Shown: positions 43,010 to 55,499 of the stretch, one piece after another
Position numbering within the stretch: position 1 is the first letter of the stretch
How the letters are laid out: each line of letters opens with the position of its first letter
Source: Dasypus novemcinctus
Taxonomy: Eukaryota; Chordata; Mammalia; Cingulata; Dasypodidae
Length of the DNA: 64,000 nt
Assembly: GCF_030445035.2 (NCBI RefSeq)
Contig: NC_080673.1
Location: forward strand, 161,258,216-161,322,215
Direction: 5' to 3'
Made by a program: the position numbers and the translations under genes
Notes under the pieces: generated by a model
What the model saw: only the letters and a program-made list of their open reading frames with translations
Told to the model about the DNA's origin: nothing
Databases searched by the model: none

Positions 43010-44010
43010 ACAATTGCTTAACCATTGGGAGAATACAAATCAATATCACAATGAGATACCATTTCATACCCCTACAATGACTACTATAAAAAACAAAACA
43101 AACAAACTTACAAGTGTTGGAGAGGGTGTGGAGAAATAGGAACATACTTTCATTGTCAGTGCTGTAAAATGATACAGCCACTGTGGAAGAGAGTTTGGTG
43201 TGGTTCCTCAGAAAGTTAAATATGTAATTACCATATAACCCAGCAATCCCACTTGTAAGTATATATTCAAAATAAATGAAAGCAGGGACTGGAACAGATA
43301 TTTGCAGATTAATGTCCATAGCAATATTATTCATAATTGCCAAAAGATTGAAGCAGCCCAAGTGTCCGTCACCTGATGAATGGATAAACAAAAGGTAGTA
43401 AATACATACAATGGAATATTATTTAGTCATAAAAAGAAATGAAGTTCTGATACATGTAACAATATGGATGAATATCATGTTGAGTGAAATAAGCTAGATA
43501 CAAAAGGACAAATATTAAATGATTTCACTGATATGAAATAACTAGAACAAACAAATTTATAGAGCCAAAAATTAGAATATAAGTTTTCAGGGCCTGGGAG
43601 TGGGTAAGGCATGTGAGTCAATTAACGCTTAATTGGTACAGAGTTTCTCTTTAGGGTGACAGAGAAATTTTGGTAATGAATGGTGGCGATGGTAGCACAA
43701 CATTGTGACCTTAATTAATAGTACTGAATTGTATATTTGAATGTATTTAAAAGGGGAAATTTACATTGTATGTATGTTCTAGAATAAAAAGTGAAAAAAA
43801 AAAAACCAAGCATAGAATTGAACAACAGAGACAGTGAGCCCTATTGAAAATAATTGAACATTATAAAAATACTCTTCCATGAATTGCAATAAATGTACCA
43901 CACTAGAGCAAGGTGTTAATAGTAGGGTGGTATATGGGAACTCTGATTTTTATGCATGATCTTTCTGTAAAACTATAACTCTTCTAATAAAAACAAGAAA
44001 CAGGTGATAC
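43010..44010 (+). mobile_element. L1 3' end (ORF2 tail and 3' UTR)
   Basis: ATCACAATGAGATACCATTT, GGAGAGGGTGTGGAGAAATAG, CCCAGCAATCCCACTTGTAA, GCAGCCCAAGTGTCCGTCAC and ATGGAATATTATTTAGTCAT are L1 sense-strand landmarks in order. There is an A-run at about 43795, then a second 3' UTR piece with AATAAATGTACCACACTAGA to 44010. Confidence 0.85.
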
Positions 44011-44960
44011 ATAAAAATAAAGATAAATGAGAAATTTGAATACTTCCTCCCTGGTGAATGACATTAATACTTACTTGACAATCTTGTTAGAAATACCACT
44101 TCAAAGAAGATTTCCCCAATTAAATTTCACCTCTGAGTGAACTTTTTTCCAAAGAACCTCTTATCCTTCAATAGCCACTAGTGTTTGCTTAAACTCTGTA
44201 CTATCTTAGATTATTATTTAAAAAACAGCACCAGCAATTATATTTGCTAATCTTTGCTTTCAATCATAGCTAAAGTAGTTTGAGAAAATTCCTCTTAATT
44301 TCAGCAGAATGAACTTAAAATTATTTTCACAACAATCTGGATCATGCAGAGAGCTTCACAGCAGTCAGATTGTGCAGGACTAGCAGCCACTTGGTCATGA
44401 AAAGCTCCTCCTAAATGATCCTGAGCTCCATTACCAGGCCTCCATCTCAACTCCAGGTATACATTTACTCTCCTGGGCCAAGGCTGGTTTCCATAATTTC
44501 AGACTGCATCCTGGCTTTGCATTGTTTTCTCCTTCCAAGGATAGGCGGAGAAAAAACAAAGTATATGGGTATGCAGTAAGTATGAAGAAAAGATCTAAGC
44601 ATCTATTATGTTTCAATGATTTACACAGAATGTCTCATTTCACCATCATATAAAGCAGTGTAACATTATACTAACAAAGAATCTAAATATAAGAGACTAC
44701 AATGCCCTTTTTATAAGCTCCTATGACATCCTGTGTTTACTCCTGTTACAGGTATTATTACATTTAATTGAAATGCCTATTTGGCTACATCTTCTTTGAA
44801 GTTTTTGCCTTAAGCACATTGAACATGTCTAATCATTTTTACATCTTCACCATCTAGCATAGAAAATTATGCATATTAGGCCCTCAATGAATGAGTTAAC
44901 GAGTGAACAAGACTGATGGCAAGAAAATGCTTATTTCACTTGTGTAGACTCTCTCAGGAA
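44011..44960. other. Intergenic, no clear feature
   Basis: A weak MIR-like patch at about 44605-44665. Otherwise nothing. Confidence 0.35.
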
Positions 44961-45405
44961 AGATAGCTGCCATCATCAATTCTTTCATGTCCTGTATGCC
45001 CAAGCTACCTCCCTCCTGGAATCTGGCTGCCTATGACTGATTTGACAACAGAATGTGATGGAACTGACACAATACCAGTTCTGAGCCCAGGTTTAAAGAG
45101 GATTAGTTGTTTCTACTTCTTGCATCTTTAAGTCTGAGCCACCCTGAAAGAAATCCAGACTGTTCTGCTGGAAAGAGACAACTTGGACAAGTAATGAGAT
45201 GCCAGATAAGTGAGTGAAGACAACCTGGATATCAGCCCAATGGAACCTTCCGATATCTCTATCCCAGATGTTATCTTATGGCAACTGCATGAGAGATTCC
45301 AAGTATGAACCACCCAAACGACCTCTGTTAACACACAGAACCATGAGTGATAACAACATATTGTTTTAAGCCCTTAAGTTTTTTTTCATTGAGCAACATT
45401 TTTAT
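44961..45405 (+). mobile_element. MLT1-like MaLR LTR fragment
   Basis: The 3' half reads GCAACTGCATGAGAGATTCC, GAACCACCCAAACGACCTC, ACACACAGAACCATGAGTGA and ATTGTTTTAAGCCCTTAAG, the MLT1 order. The left edge is uncertain. Confidence 0.6.
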
Positions 45406-45440
45406 TTTGCATTTTTATTCACCTGCTTTGTTTTTAATAG

Positions 45441-45485
45441 AAAACTGAGCTGGCTGAGGAGGAAAAGATGTACCTAAAACAGCTT
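45441..45485 (+). other. Exon-like 45-nt segment of unknown identity
   Basis: A T-rich tract ending TTTTTAATAG precedes 45 open bases (KTELAEEEKMYLKQL, phase 0 at both ends), followed by a consensus GTAAGT donor. Non-repetitive. It could be an exon of an unidentified gene or a decayed one, or chance. The predicted peptide is Glu/Lys-rich and coiled-coil-like. Confidence 0.3.
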
Positions 45486-45732
45486 GTAAGTTTTTAATAC
45501 AATTTATAACTTCAAGTAAAAGAATGTAATTTGCAATACTTCTTATTTCTTCTGAATAAGTTTTTAAGACCAAATTTAAGATAAAAAACACTTTCTCTTA
45601 TTTTCTTGACAAGTAGATATGGCGTTATCTTTTTTTTTTTTGAGTGATTATCCAATTAAATTTGGAGGAGTTACAAACCTCAGAAAAATACTTTTAAATT
45701 TAAGTGATTTAATTGGCATAACACTGTAATCT

Positions 45733-46103
45733 TTTTTTTTTTTTTAAGATTTATTTATTTATTTAATTCCTCCCCCTCCCCCGGTTGTCTGTTATGTGTC
45801 TATTTGCTGCGTCTTGTTTCTTTGTCGGCTTCTGTTGTCGTCAGCGGAAAGGGAAGTGTGGGCGGCGCCATTCCTGGGCAGGCTGCACTTTCTTTTGCGC
45901 TGGGCGGCTCTCTTTACAGGGTGCACTTCTTGTGCGTGGGGCTCCCCTACGCGGGGGACACCCCTGCGTGGCAGGGCACTCCTTGCGCGCATCAACACTG
46001 CGCATGGGCCAGCTCCACACGGGTCAAGGAGGCCCAGGGTTTGAACCGCGGACCTCCCATGTGGTAAACCGATGCCCTAACCACTGGGCCAAGTCCGTTT
46101 CCC
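45733..46103 (-). mobile_element. Long tRNA-derived SINE (armadillo DAS type)
   Basis: Flanked by AACACTGTAATCT (45720-45732) and AACACTATAATCT (46104-46116), a 13-bp duplication with one mismatch. Well preserved. Confidence 0.93.
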
Positions 46104-46245
46104 AACACTATAATCTAATAAGGACATATTGCTTACTCAACTTTTGACAGTAGTAACATGGACTGATGTTTCAAGGTGAAAAGATGTTAATTACACTAAT
46201 TTTTAATTATAGGAGGTACTGTAACCCATCCTCTGTGGACTAGAG

Positions 46246-46470
46246 ATGAATGTGGTACCAGGAAATAGCACAGGCTTTGGAGTCCAGAGACTTGTATTCC
46301 AATTCCAGCTCCACAAGTTATTACTCAACCTTACCATACAAAAGTTTTCTCAACTGAAAATGGAGTTAGCAATACTAACCCTGAAGGTTTTCATTAGGGC
46401 AAAGTTAGATGATATGTGTAAATCATGTAATAGAATGTTTGAAACACAAAACATCTATTAAAAATAACAA
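46246..46470 (+). repeat. MIR SINE
   Basis: AGCACAGGCTTTGGAGTCCA, CAATTCCAGCTCCACAAGTT and TTTTCTCAACTGAAAATGG in MIR order. Confidence 0.8.
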
Positions 46471-46579
46471 TTATTATTCAATTCATTCACATAGGGAAGA
46501 TTCTTTCTAAATCTTTTGTAATTGGAATAATTTCTAATTGAGCATTTCAAAAGGAGACCTCCAGATAAATCCACTTTTT

Positions 46580-46979
46580 AAAAGATTTATTTATTTATTT
46601 ATTTCTCTCCCCTTCCCCCCCCAGCCCCAGTTGTCTGTTCTCTGTGTCTATTTGCTGTGTGTTCTTTGTCTGCTTCTGTTGTTGTCAGCGGCACAGGAAT
46701 CTGAGTTTCTTTTTGTTGTTTCACTCTCCGTGTGTGCAGCGCCATTCCTGGGCAGGCTGCACTTTCTTTCACGCTGGGCGGCTCTCCTTACGGGGTGCAC
46801 TCCTTGCACGTGGGGCTCCCCTGAACGGGGACACCCCTGTGTGGCAGGGCACTCCTTGCGCGCATCAGCACTGCGCATGGGCCAGCTCCACATGAATCAA
46901 GGAGGCCCAGGGTTTGAAACGCAGACCTTCCATGTGGTAGATGGATGCCCTAACCAAGGGGTCAAGTCTGCTTCCCAAC
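46580..46979 (-). mobile_element. Long tRNA-derived SINE (armadillo DAS type)
   Basis: Same layout as the other long copies. Candidate duplication CCACTTTTTA/CCCATTTTTA. Confidence 0.88.
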
Positions 46980-48436
46980 CCATTTTTAAAGAACATTCTA
47001 ATTGCCCTTATAGTCTTTCTTACATTTTGTCTAAATGCATCTAATAGCACTCCCCACACCCTTTGAACCACTCTTCCCATAACCATGTGTTCACCCAACA
47101 TGGTCCAGGCAATTCTAGATGACACACTGATTTTTTTTTTCTTTTTCTTTTTTTTCTTAGACACACATAGTTACTTATTACCTATATGAACTGAAAGTTC
47201 TCCAATAGCAAAGTTCTCCCTGACTCCTAGGACCAGTGAGCTGCTAAGTTTTGTTACGCACTTATAAATGAGTGGGACACTATGGCTTTGACAACTAGTT
47301 TGCCTTCTCTACTTTCCTTCCCTCTTTTATGTATCAGTATTACATAGAATTAAGCTCATTTTCATTACTTCTGTTAAAACTATACATATATTGTTTTGTT
47401 ACCTGTAGTTACAACAGGTAAAATATTTGCTAATGAACCAAAATTTTTTGCAATTACATTAAAAAAAACATCAGTTTTTAAAAACAAAGCTATAAGAGCA
47501 TCTGCCAGTGTCAGCGTTACATTTTCTCCCCTGAATTTTGCTTCACTAGGCATGCAGAATGTTCTAAAAGTATTTCCCTTTTTCTTACACATTCCCAAAG
47601 AATCAACTTCTTTGTGATAAGATTACTCACTGATCTTGTAAATTAATAATAGCTAAAGCAGTAACATATGCCAATTATCAACATAACATATATGTTAGAA
47701 ACAGTATGATTGCATACTCTAGTAGCAAAGCACAGTACCTTAACAAAAAACAGTAATTCTAATGCAGAGAAGTTTGGGCACAAAGCCAGGTAAGTTCTTT
47801 TTAGATAGGAAAAAGCACCCCACCAAAACTGGGTTCCCTTACAGATCATACCGTGATATGCATCCAAGTAGATAAAGAACTTCTACCCGAGAATATGTTA
47901 ATATCGGATACTCTAACAAGAAGTTCTATGTCTTCCGTGGCCCTACTCCACAACTTCCCTTATGCTCATGTGCTCTCACTCAAGCCCCTGTCTCTATTTC
48001 ACCACTTAAGCATGAATAGATCACCCTAATGTTATAAAATTACTTTGCATGAGCCCAGTATATAGAGTACGCAGTGAGACCCACTGTGCTTTTTGTCCTT
48101 ACCCAAGAGGTTAGCTGGCTCTGTCCAAAGGGAACTCTGAGCCTCTAAACAATTAAAATAAAATTATGAATTTTTAGAACAAACTCTTGCACTTTTAACA
48201 TAAATCCCATTTCACATAATTGAAATCTATTCACTGGCACAACTATCCATAGAATGGTTCTCAAATAGTCTTAAACCTGAAATGTCTGTTAAGGTACAAT
48301 TGGTACTGTCAACATTTCTTGCATAACTTTAACGAGGAAAAAAATTAAAAGCAGACTTCTCTGTATGCCAGTCATTAATCACTGTAATGATAGCTAGGAA
48401 GTAAATTAACTGATACTATAACCTCTTCCCTTTCAG
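46980..48436. other. Intergenic, no feature recognised
   Basis: No supportable gene or repeat. Confidence 0.35.
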
Positions 48437-48511
48437 GAGCTAAGTAATCATAAAGGCACCACAAGAAAATTGGCTACATCTGAACAAATTATTTTGCACT
48501 GTGATAATTAA
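48437..48511 (+). other. Exon-like segment ending in a stop, possible partner of 45441-45485
   Basis: A good acceptor (CCTCTTCCCTTTCAG) is followed by 24 open codons and TAA, beginning ELSNHKGTTRKLATSEQ. It would join in phase 0 to the 45-nt segment upstream. No protein recognised. Confidence 0.25.
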
Positions 48512-49269
48512 AAATGATAAAAATCAAAGTTTTTTTTTGCTATTGTTAAAAAGAAACATTCTGAGAACAGCAGAACTGCAATTCTTATTCCCTCCCAGCC
48601 CACCCCCCTGGCCCCCACCCTGTCATTTGCTGATGGTTGTTCAGGCCATGCCTTTATACCTTCTTTCTAGCAACTTCTTTCTTCAAGACACCTCTATGTT
48701 TTCCACCAGTGGAAGTAAGAACTTAAAGTCTTTTTTCTGTCCTGTTCCTTTCTCAAATGTATAAATCATTCCTAGGGATTGTATGTTCATGTCACCAGTC
48801 TGTCTTGCTCTCCAGCCCTTAAGACATTCAATGACTGCAGTCATCTTTGGTTTTCTTCCATTCCCTATGCTGTTCCCATAGCAACATTCTGGACTTGGCT
48901 GCTTGCTAAAATTATTCCATGTCAAAAGAAATATCTCATTAGGATTCCCAGTTCCTCAAGTCCTCCTTTTTCCTTCAGTCTTCTTCCCTCACTCCAACAC
49001 ATTGAACATTTGTTTCTATCTAGACCAGATATCATTGTGTCTCCTACCTCCTAAGTCCTTTATTCTTCTGTCAAATTGTTTTGCTAAGCCCCACACAACC
49101 AGGACTAATCCAAATTTCCCACTTGGTCTGATGGGAACTGCAGAAGAGAATTACACAGCTATGAAGATTAAATTGACTTCAAATTTGTAAAGTAATAATT
49201 GAAATGGGTTATCAAAACAGGTAAATTTTTATGAAAGAAAAACACGCTTACTATTGAACTCCAAAAAGC
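48512..49269. other. Intergenic, pyrimidine-rich, unassigned
   Basis: CT-rich sequence with overlapping short frames. No recognised element. Confidence 0.35.
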
Positions 49270-49600
49270 AAGCAAAGAAAAAATAGAAAAGTGTGGGGGG
49301 AAAAGACACACAGAAAAACTGCTATTAACATTTTGGTGCTTTTCCTTTCAATCTTATGTCTACCCATGTAACAGAAATTATGGCATACCATTTCACAAAA
49401 TGTGCCTTATTTTTGTAAAATGCACTTAATCCATGTCATGGAATTTATTTCCAATATCTAATATTTAATGGCTCCATAATATTCTCTTTCAGAAAGTTTG
49501 CAACTTATTTTAAACTTCCCTTTACTTGTGGATGTTTAGGTTGTTGCTGACCTGCATCTCTAACTCTTGTTCCATAATAAATTCTAAAGATGGAATTAGG
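49270..49600 (+). repeat. Ancient LINE-like fragment
   Basis: TTAACATTTTGGTGCTTTTC, TTAATGGCTCCATAATATTC and TGGATGTTTAGGTTGTTGC match the same old repeat seen at 13044-13575. Confidence 0.45.
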
Positions 49601-50539
49601 GAATTAAAGAAAATAACATTTTTAAGTTTCTTAATGGACTTTGAGAAATCAACCTTAAGAAAAGTGAGAGCAATAAATTCCAATACCAGTGGAAAAAATA
49701 ACTGTTTTGCTTTATTTTTTGGTGCACTGAGAAACTTATATAAATGTGGCACTTGCAGCATTTAAAAATCTTTGTTAATTTACAAGGTCAAAATAAGTTT
49801 CTTAGATTTTGTGAAGTGCTTGTTCACATTTTTTGGTTAATCATTTGGACTATGCCTGGCCACCTTACTCTCCCATTCCTCGTAGGCACTCTTAATTTTC
49901 ATTGCAATTCCACACCTGCCCTATCTTGCTTCCTACATATTGGCTATACTGAGTCTATCTGGAAAAATTATCTCCTGGCTCGACCCCCACACTCTGTCTT
50001 CTGTTCTGTGTTCATTTATTTATTGACAACTCAGAATCATCTGGCCCTTTTATCCATTGTTCTGTATCATGGGGGTTGGAAATCTTTTCCCCAGAATTCT
50101 GCCAAGAGGATTCTAGGTAAGATTCCAATAGGTCGTTCACATAAGATGTGGTAGAAAAGTGAGGCAGATATTATTATTCTTCCTTGGTAATGATGGAAAA
50201 ACTTGTGGGCTTTGGCAGAAGGCAGAAACAAGGTGTTTCCAGCTTCTGCCTATTTTCCCAACCGTCGTCCAATTTGGTTCTACAGGTAGCTTAGGTTATC
50301 ATTGGCATTTTCCTACAATTCCTGTATAACTTGAACTCCAGAATTTTAGAAGTTTTCCTGATCTTTGTTCTCATGGGCTCCAATACCCTGCTAAATCCCT
50401 CATATGAAATACCTCAAGTTGTTTCTGTTTTGCTGACAAAACCCTTACTAATATACCCTTCCCTTCTTCACAGGAAGAAATGTCACATTTCTTGCTCAAG
50501 GTTAATAATTCGTTCTCTTGGTCATTTATTCACCCATTA
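49601..50539. other. Intergenic, no clear feature
   Basis: No supportable gene or repeat. Confidence 0.35.
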
Positions 50540-52380
50540 ATTTTAAATATTTATTAAATATCCTATGGCACTGTATTAGGTCCTGAGAAGAAGGTGAGGA
50601 ACTCTTAGTTTTGTCATCAAGTTCATGGTCTTATGCAGGAGATCCCCATAGACAGATAACTACAATTCAGAAATAAGTTCAGGATGCTATGAGGAAGCAG
50701 AGGAAGGCCACCTGATCCAGCTGATATCTAAGTATTTATAGAAAAGGTCATATCTTGGTCCAGAAAAAATTGTACAATAAAAATTTGTTGTAGAAGACAA
50801 TTGGCATTATGGACTGCTCCCATGGAGAGATAGCATGAATAGGATTGCAAACCTGGCACTTAGATCTATTAATTGCAGCTCAAAGAGAAACTTATGCATT
50901 GATTAGTGCATTAATTAGTATTAAGTGCTGTACTTATATCTCTTCTATTCTAGATCATATGCAGAGGGATATTGAACATATTAAAAGTCTTGGTAAATCT
51001 AATTCATTTTCTAAGTAGTTAATATGATTAAAGGAATGGCTGTCTTAAGTACTGTCCTTATTTTGTTCACCATATGCTGGTCTTGTTATTGCCTATACTG
51101 TCTTTGTGAGTTAATGTCTAGGGCAGTGCCTCTCTTCATACCTCTCCTAGCTGTCCTATGCATAACCTTTCCTGTGGGAACTAGGGTTGGCAGTTTATAC
51201 CCAAACTCAGCAGGTCTACCATAATCTCTCCCAAGAGATGAACTGGTTACAACAGTATAAAAGAATTCAAGGAAGAATCCCGTTTCCCATCAACTTTGGG
51301 AAGAGGCAGTCTCTGAAGGCACCTGGCCTTTCTCACTCTCATGGTTGGCCCCCTTTTTGGGCCCACCTACCACCATCTTCTTTATTCTTTTATCTTCAAA
51401 ATTCTAATTAAGTTTATTTCTTACAGAATCAATGCCTTATTAGTCATGTGAGGATTTCATCCTGTTCCAATGACAGTGTCAGACCCATCTTTCCTCCACC
51501 TCAACAGAATAACCAGAGAGGTTTATACCCTGTGAGGCAGGGACTACTCCCCTGATGAGCAGGAAGTAACTACAGAAGAATCACCATTGCCCCTCAGCAC
51601 CCTCTTAAGAATAAGGGTGTGAAGTCTCTAAGGGGGGAATTGAGGCAGGTTAGTATAGGAGAAGATAAGTCACAACATGGCTGACAAACAACATGGCCAT
51701 GGGACTTCACCAAGACCCTAACCCTGACCTTGAGGTCCCAGTTAACTCTTTCTGGGGCCTCCCGTTGGCCCTGAATATTCCAAACAGTCCTCATCACTGG
51801 CCCCCACCATTGGTGGAGTAGCCAATAATAGCTGGAGCCTGTCCCCTTAGCATTAACAAGGGGAGGAATAATTTAATAGTTTAGAAGGTAACCACACAAG
51901 CCAGAGCTCATTCTCTCTGTCCAGAAGAGCCAACACCAAATCTCGGTGTATATTTCCATCCTTCTCTCCAATTTCTCAGCAAGCTCTGTTCTTTTCCCCC
52001 ATTTCCCAAAAAATTATTTTTACTGGTTTAACTAAAAAAAAAAAATTGTTGTAAAAGGTTGAGTAAAATTGAGGCATTGCCAGGAGATGAGGCAGAGGGT
52101 GCGAGCCTCAGAAAAGCAGGGAGGAGAAAAAGCAGGAAGGCATAACTCAGTCAGAGGAAAGATCTTAAATCAAGGAAAAGAAATGAGAAGCACTAGTGTG
52201 TGGAGAACTGCAGGCAGGCATCTGCCATTTGACCAAATAGTATGAAGTAGGCAAGGGAGAGATGAATCTGGAAACGAGCTGGTACCCAGCAAATAGAAGG
52301 AATTGTATACCCTGAGAAGGAATATGGGTTTAAAGTTGTGAGTAACCAGGAGTAACTGAAGGATTTTATGCAGGAGATGT
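50540..52380 (+). repeat. Ancient interspersed repeat, interrupted by a retroviral insertion
   Basis: 50540-50784 (TATGGCACTGTATTAGGTCC, GTTCATGGTCTTATGCAGGAG, GATGCTATGAGGAAGCAGAGG) and 52058-52380 read as the two ends of one old mammalian repeat. A related copy lies at 53040-53600. Name uncertain. Confidence 0.45.
50797..52045 (+). mobile_element. Retroviral env/LTR segment ending in poly(A), likely a retrocopy
   Basis: A frame at about 50863-51010 reads like an env transmembrane-subunit ectodomain, with a CC pair before TYI. A hydrophobic stretch follows at 51024-51150, then stops. A purine tract (CTAAGGGGGGAAT) near 51630 is followed by LTR-like sequence beginning TGAGGCAGGTTAG, and the segment ends in 12 A at 52034-52045. 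Near-identical TTGTTGTAGAAG (50785-50796) and TTGTTGTAAAAG (52046-52057) flank it. No gag or pol. Broken and non-functional. Confidence 0.55.
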
Positions 52381-53039
52381 GTTAAATAAACAAAATGTGT
52401 GTTTTTTGAGCAATTTTAAGATACACCTGTCACAATTAACATCTTTTTGTAACTTGAAACTAAAAATCCAGTGAATTCTTGGAGACTTCTTGACTACTTT
52501 CTGTGAAAAAACGGGTATTTGGATACACGTGAGACAAAACACAGAGTAAGGAAGATAGCCAAAGACCTTGATTTCAGACGTATAGGCAACCAAATAAGTT
52601 TAGCAAATTAAAATAACAATGCTACACTATTTTCACCTTTTAATTTAGCAAAGATAATAATGAATGTCAAAGCTCAAGAGGGCATGATGAGCTGAACACT
52701 TAGCTATGGTATTATAAATTAATGTAGACTTCTCTGGAAATCAATTTAAAATATGTGTCAAGAGCCTTAAGATGGTCATAACTTCTGACCCAGTGTTACA
52801 TTAATGTAGATCATAAATGCAGACAATGATCTATTGATATTGAAATAACGCTATTTCCCATTTGCAAGTGGGAAATAAAATGGCAACAGTTTATATTGCT
52901 GTGAGGTATAGGTGAAAAATTATATCTTGAAAAATGTTTATAACACTGCCAGGCACTTAGAGGAATTCAGCAAACATTAGGAATCATTCTTCTTTTGTAT
53001 CTCACTTTAAGAACTGCTCATATATTAAATAAATGAGTG
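52381..53039. other. Intergenic, no clear feature
   Basis: No supportable gene or repeat. Confidence 0.35.
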
Positions 53040-53600
53040 AGCAAACCATAGTGTGTGTTTACTCTCGACTATGTGCCAGATACCATGCTCATTGCTGAAC
53101 ATATAATAGTAAATATTGTTGACTTGGTTCTTGCCCTGATATTTATGGAATGTAGAGTTAGAAGCTAGAGTATTGGAAACAATAAATAAGTCAATACAAA
53201 GGAGAACAGAGCACTGCTGTCAAGCTCCTGACAATTCATTGGTATTTATAGTCTAGTAGGGAAAACATGTTCTGAATCAATCAATAAATTGTATAAAATG
53301 TACATATGTGTGTACATGTGTTTGTATGTATGTTTGCACACACACATAATGAAACAAATGTGCATGCTACTGTGAGAGAATAACAGGGGAGATCTAATTT
53401 AGAGGGACTGGATAAGGGCAATGCTTGCTAACAAAGTGAGTTTTAGGCAGTGAGTGAAAGAACAAGGGGAGGAACTAGCTCATGCAGTGTAGGGAGAAGA
53501 GCATTTCCAGCCTGGAGGCACAATAGAGACCAAGCTCTGGAGGTTTAAAGAGGTTGGTGTGTTTGGAGAACAGTGTAACTAGGATCCTATAGAGCAACTC
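53040..53600 (+). repeat. Ancient interspersed repeat (same family as 50540-52380)
   Basis: CTATGTGCCAGATACCATGC, TAGTCTAGTAGGGAAAACAT, GGGAGAAGAGCATTTCCAGC and GAGACCAAGCTCTGGAGG follow that family's order. Confidence 0.45.
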
Positions 53601-55499
53601 TAAGCATTTCTGAAATATCTTTGGGAAATGGGACTAAGATAGCTTGACAGATGTTTCTGGGAATAACAAATAGATTTTCGGTCTGATGGACCCGAAGTTT
53701 CAGTTCTAAGAAGTCCAATATGATTGAGGTAGGGAAAAGACCACAGTTCTATATGCTGGCAGCCCCCAAGGCACCGATGACCACTATGAAGCTCAACCAT
53801 TGCATTTTACAGATGTCAAAGTCAAACACAAAGAGAAGAAGAAAGTTGCCAGGAATTAAAGAAAACAACAAGCAAACAAATTAGTTACTATCAGAAAGGT
53901 TTAAGAATCCAGTTCTCTTATCATTTAGCCTTAAAACAATATCATTAGACTAAATCAAATTCCCAGCTCCAAATTGTTGCCACAAAATTGGTTTATGGCA
54001 TCAAATCTGGATTTCTAAAGTAATGGGTTCCATGATGCCTGAATAATTCCAAAGAAAACAGAAACTATGAGTTATAAGCATTAACTGACAATGTTCTTGT
54101 TGAATGTATTTACTTGTATATTCTTAGAAGAATTGATTAAGCATGGTTTGATCTGCTGGTCCTGATTCTGTTACATTTGTTCTTTATTCACACTGCTATA
54201 CTATAACCTCCACAAAAATCTTGCTTTTGTAATTATAGCAATAATAATGGTACTGTACCTCTACTGAAGATTTATAATGTTTCTGTCATGTGTCTAAATG
54301 TTTTAAAAAATATGTTTCATTTATGATGAAATGAAGGTAAAGAAAATAAGGGAGTACAGGGTTAAGCTGTTCAAGGACACCCAGCTAAGAAATAAAAGAA
54401 GCTGAAAATGAAATGTTTTGCTTTTAAAGTTTTAATAACTTGGCTGTCCAGATTGTAGGGAAAACTCTGGTCTGTAGCCTTGGAATATTTATGTTGTGTT
54501 TCTACTATCACGATGGTTGATTTCAAGCTAACAACATGATGCCACTCATGATAGAGTTGGGAAGAGATGTGTGGCAGTACACCATCATATAACTCTACTA
54601 CTACCATAGCTATGGGTTCTTGCAAGCTTTATAAAGCTCTAGTACACCACTGTACCCTAACTGTGTCTATTCATTTAGTAAGTGTGCTATCTTTTCTGTC
54701 TTTGCCACTTTGCATTAAAACTGGCACTTTTGATATAACTTACCAGGTGCATATAAGTGACTATTATGTTTTAGAGTAAGTTTCTTATTGTTTGGGTGGT
54801 AGTCAAAGGTTAGAGCCATTTGGAGATATTTATTTCCTTTGGGAATTCCCATGCGATTAGGAAATGGATTGATAAATTTCTATAGGCACATTGTTAGAAT
54901 GAAATGTGGTCTAGAACACTAATTTTTAGAGGCAGATAAAGGAGGTCATTATGTAGATAAAGCTAAAAAACATCATCAAGTTTCCAGATTTTTTATCTCC
55001 TCTCTTTGCCTCTCTGCATTGGTTTCATTACTAGCCTATTAGCAAGATGGTTGTAGCAGTCAAACATAGCAATGTCTCAAGAAGGATGAAAAACATTCCT
55101 TCCTATTGCTCTCAGTCAAGAGGAAACTTTTCCTATCAGTCCCCCTCCCCACTTCTGCAGCTTAGCATCACATTTTATTGGTTTGAATTTCATCACATTC
55201 CTGAACATTTGGAATTATTGTGATTGATTTAGTCCAGGCGTTTTGCATAGTGTGGTTGTTGGGGAGTCAATGATAATATGTTCCAATTGAGTCATACAAG
55301 GCAGTGGTTTTGATAATGTTTTCACTAAGCCTGGGGAAGGACATTTACCAAAGATGTTTACTACTTTAGGAATATCAGAGTTTAGGATAACATCAATACA
55401 TTCTCTCCTTTTTGAGAAGTGTTGTTAAACTTTAACTTTTGTCTAGGTCACTTAAGTAATTATGTGCAGAGGACTTGGGGGGCCTGAGTCCCCACAATG
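53601..55499. other. Intergenic, no feature recognised
   Basis: No supportable gene or repeat. Confidence 0.35.

Noticed and set aside
43002..43391. 129-codon minus-strand frame
   Set aside because: Antisense shadow of an L1 3' region on the plus strand.
47760..47795. Possible exon ending at a strong GTAAGT donor near 47790
   Set aside because: No pyrimidine tract or acceptor upstream and no open frame worth keeping.
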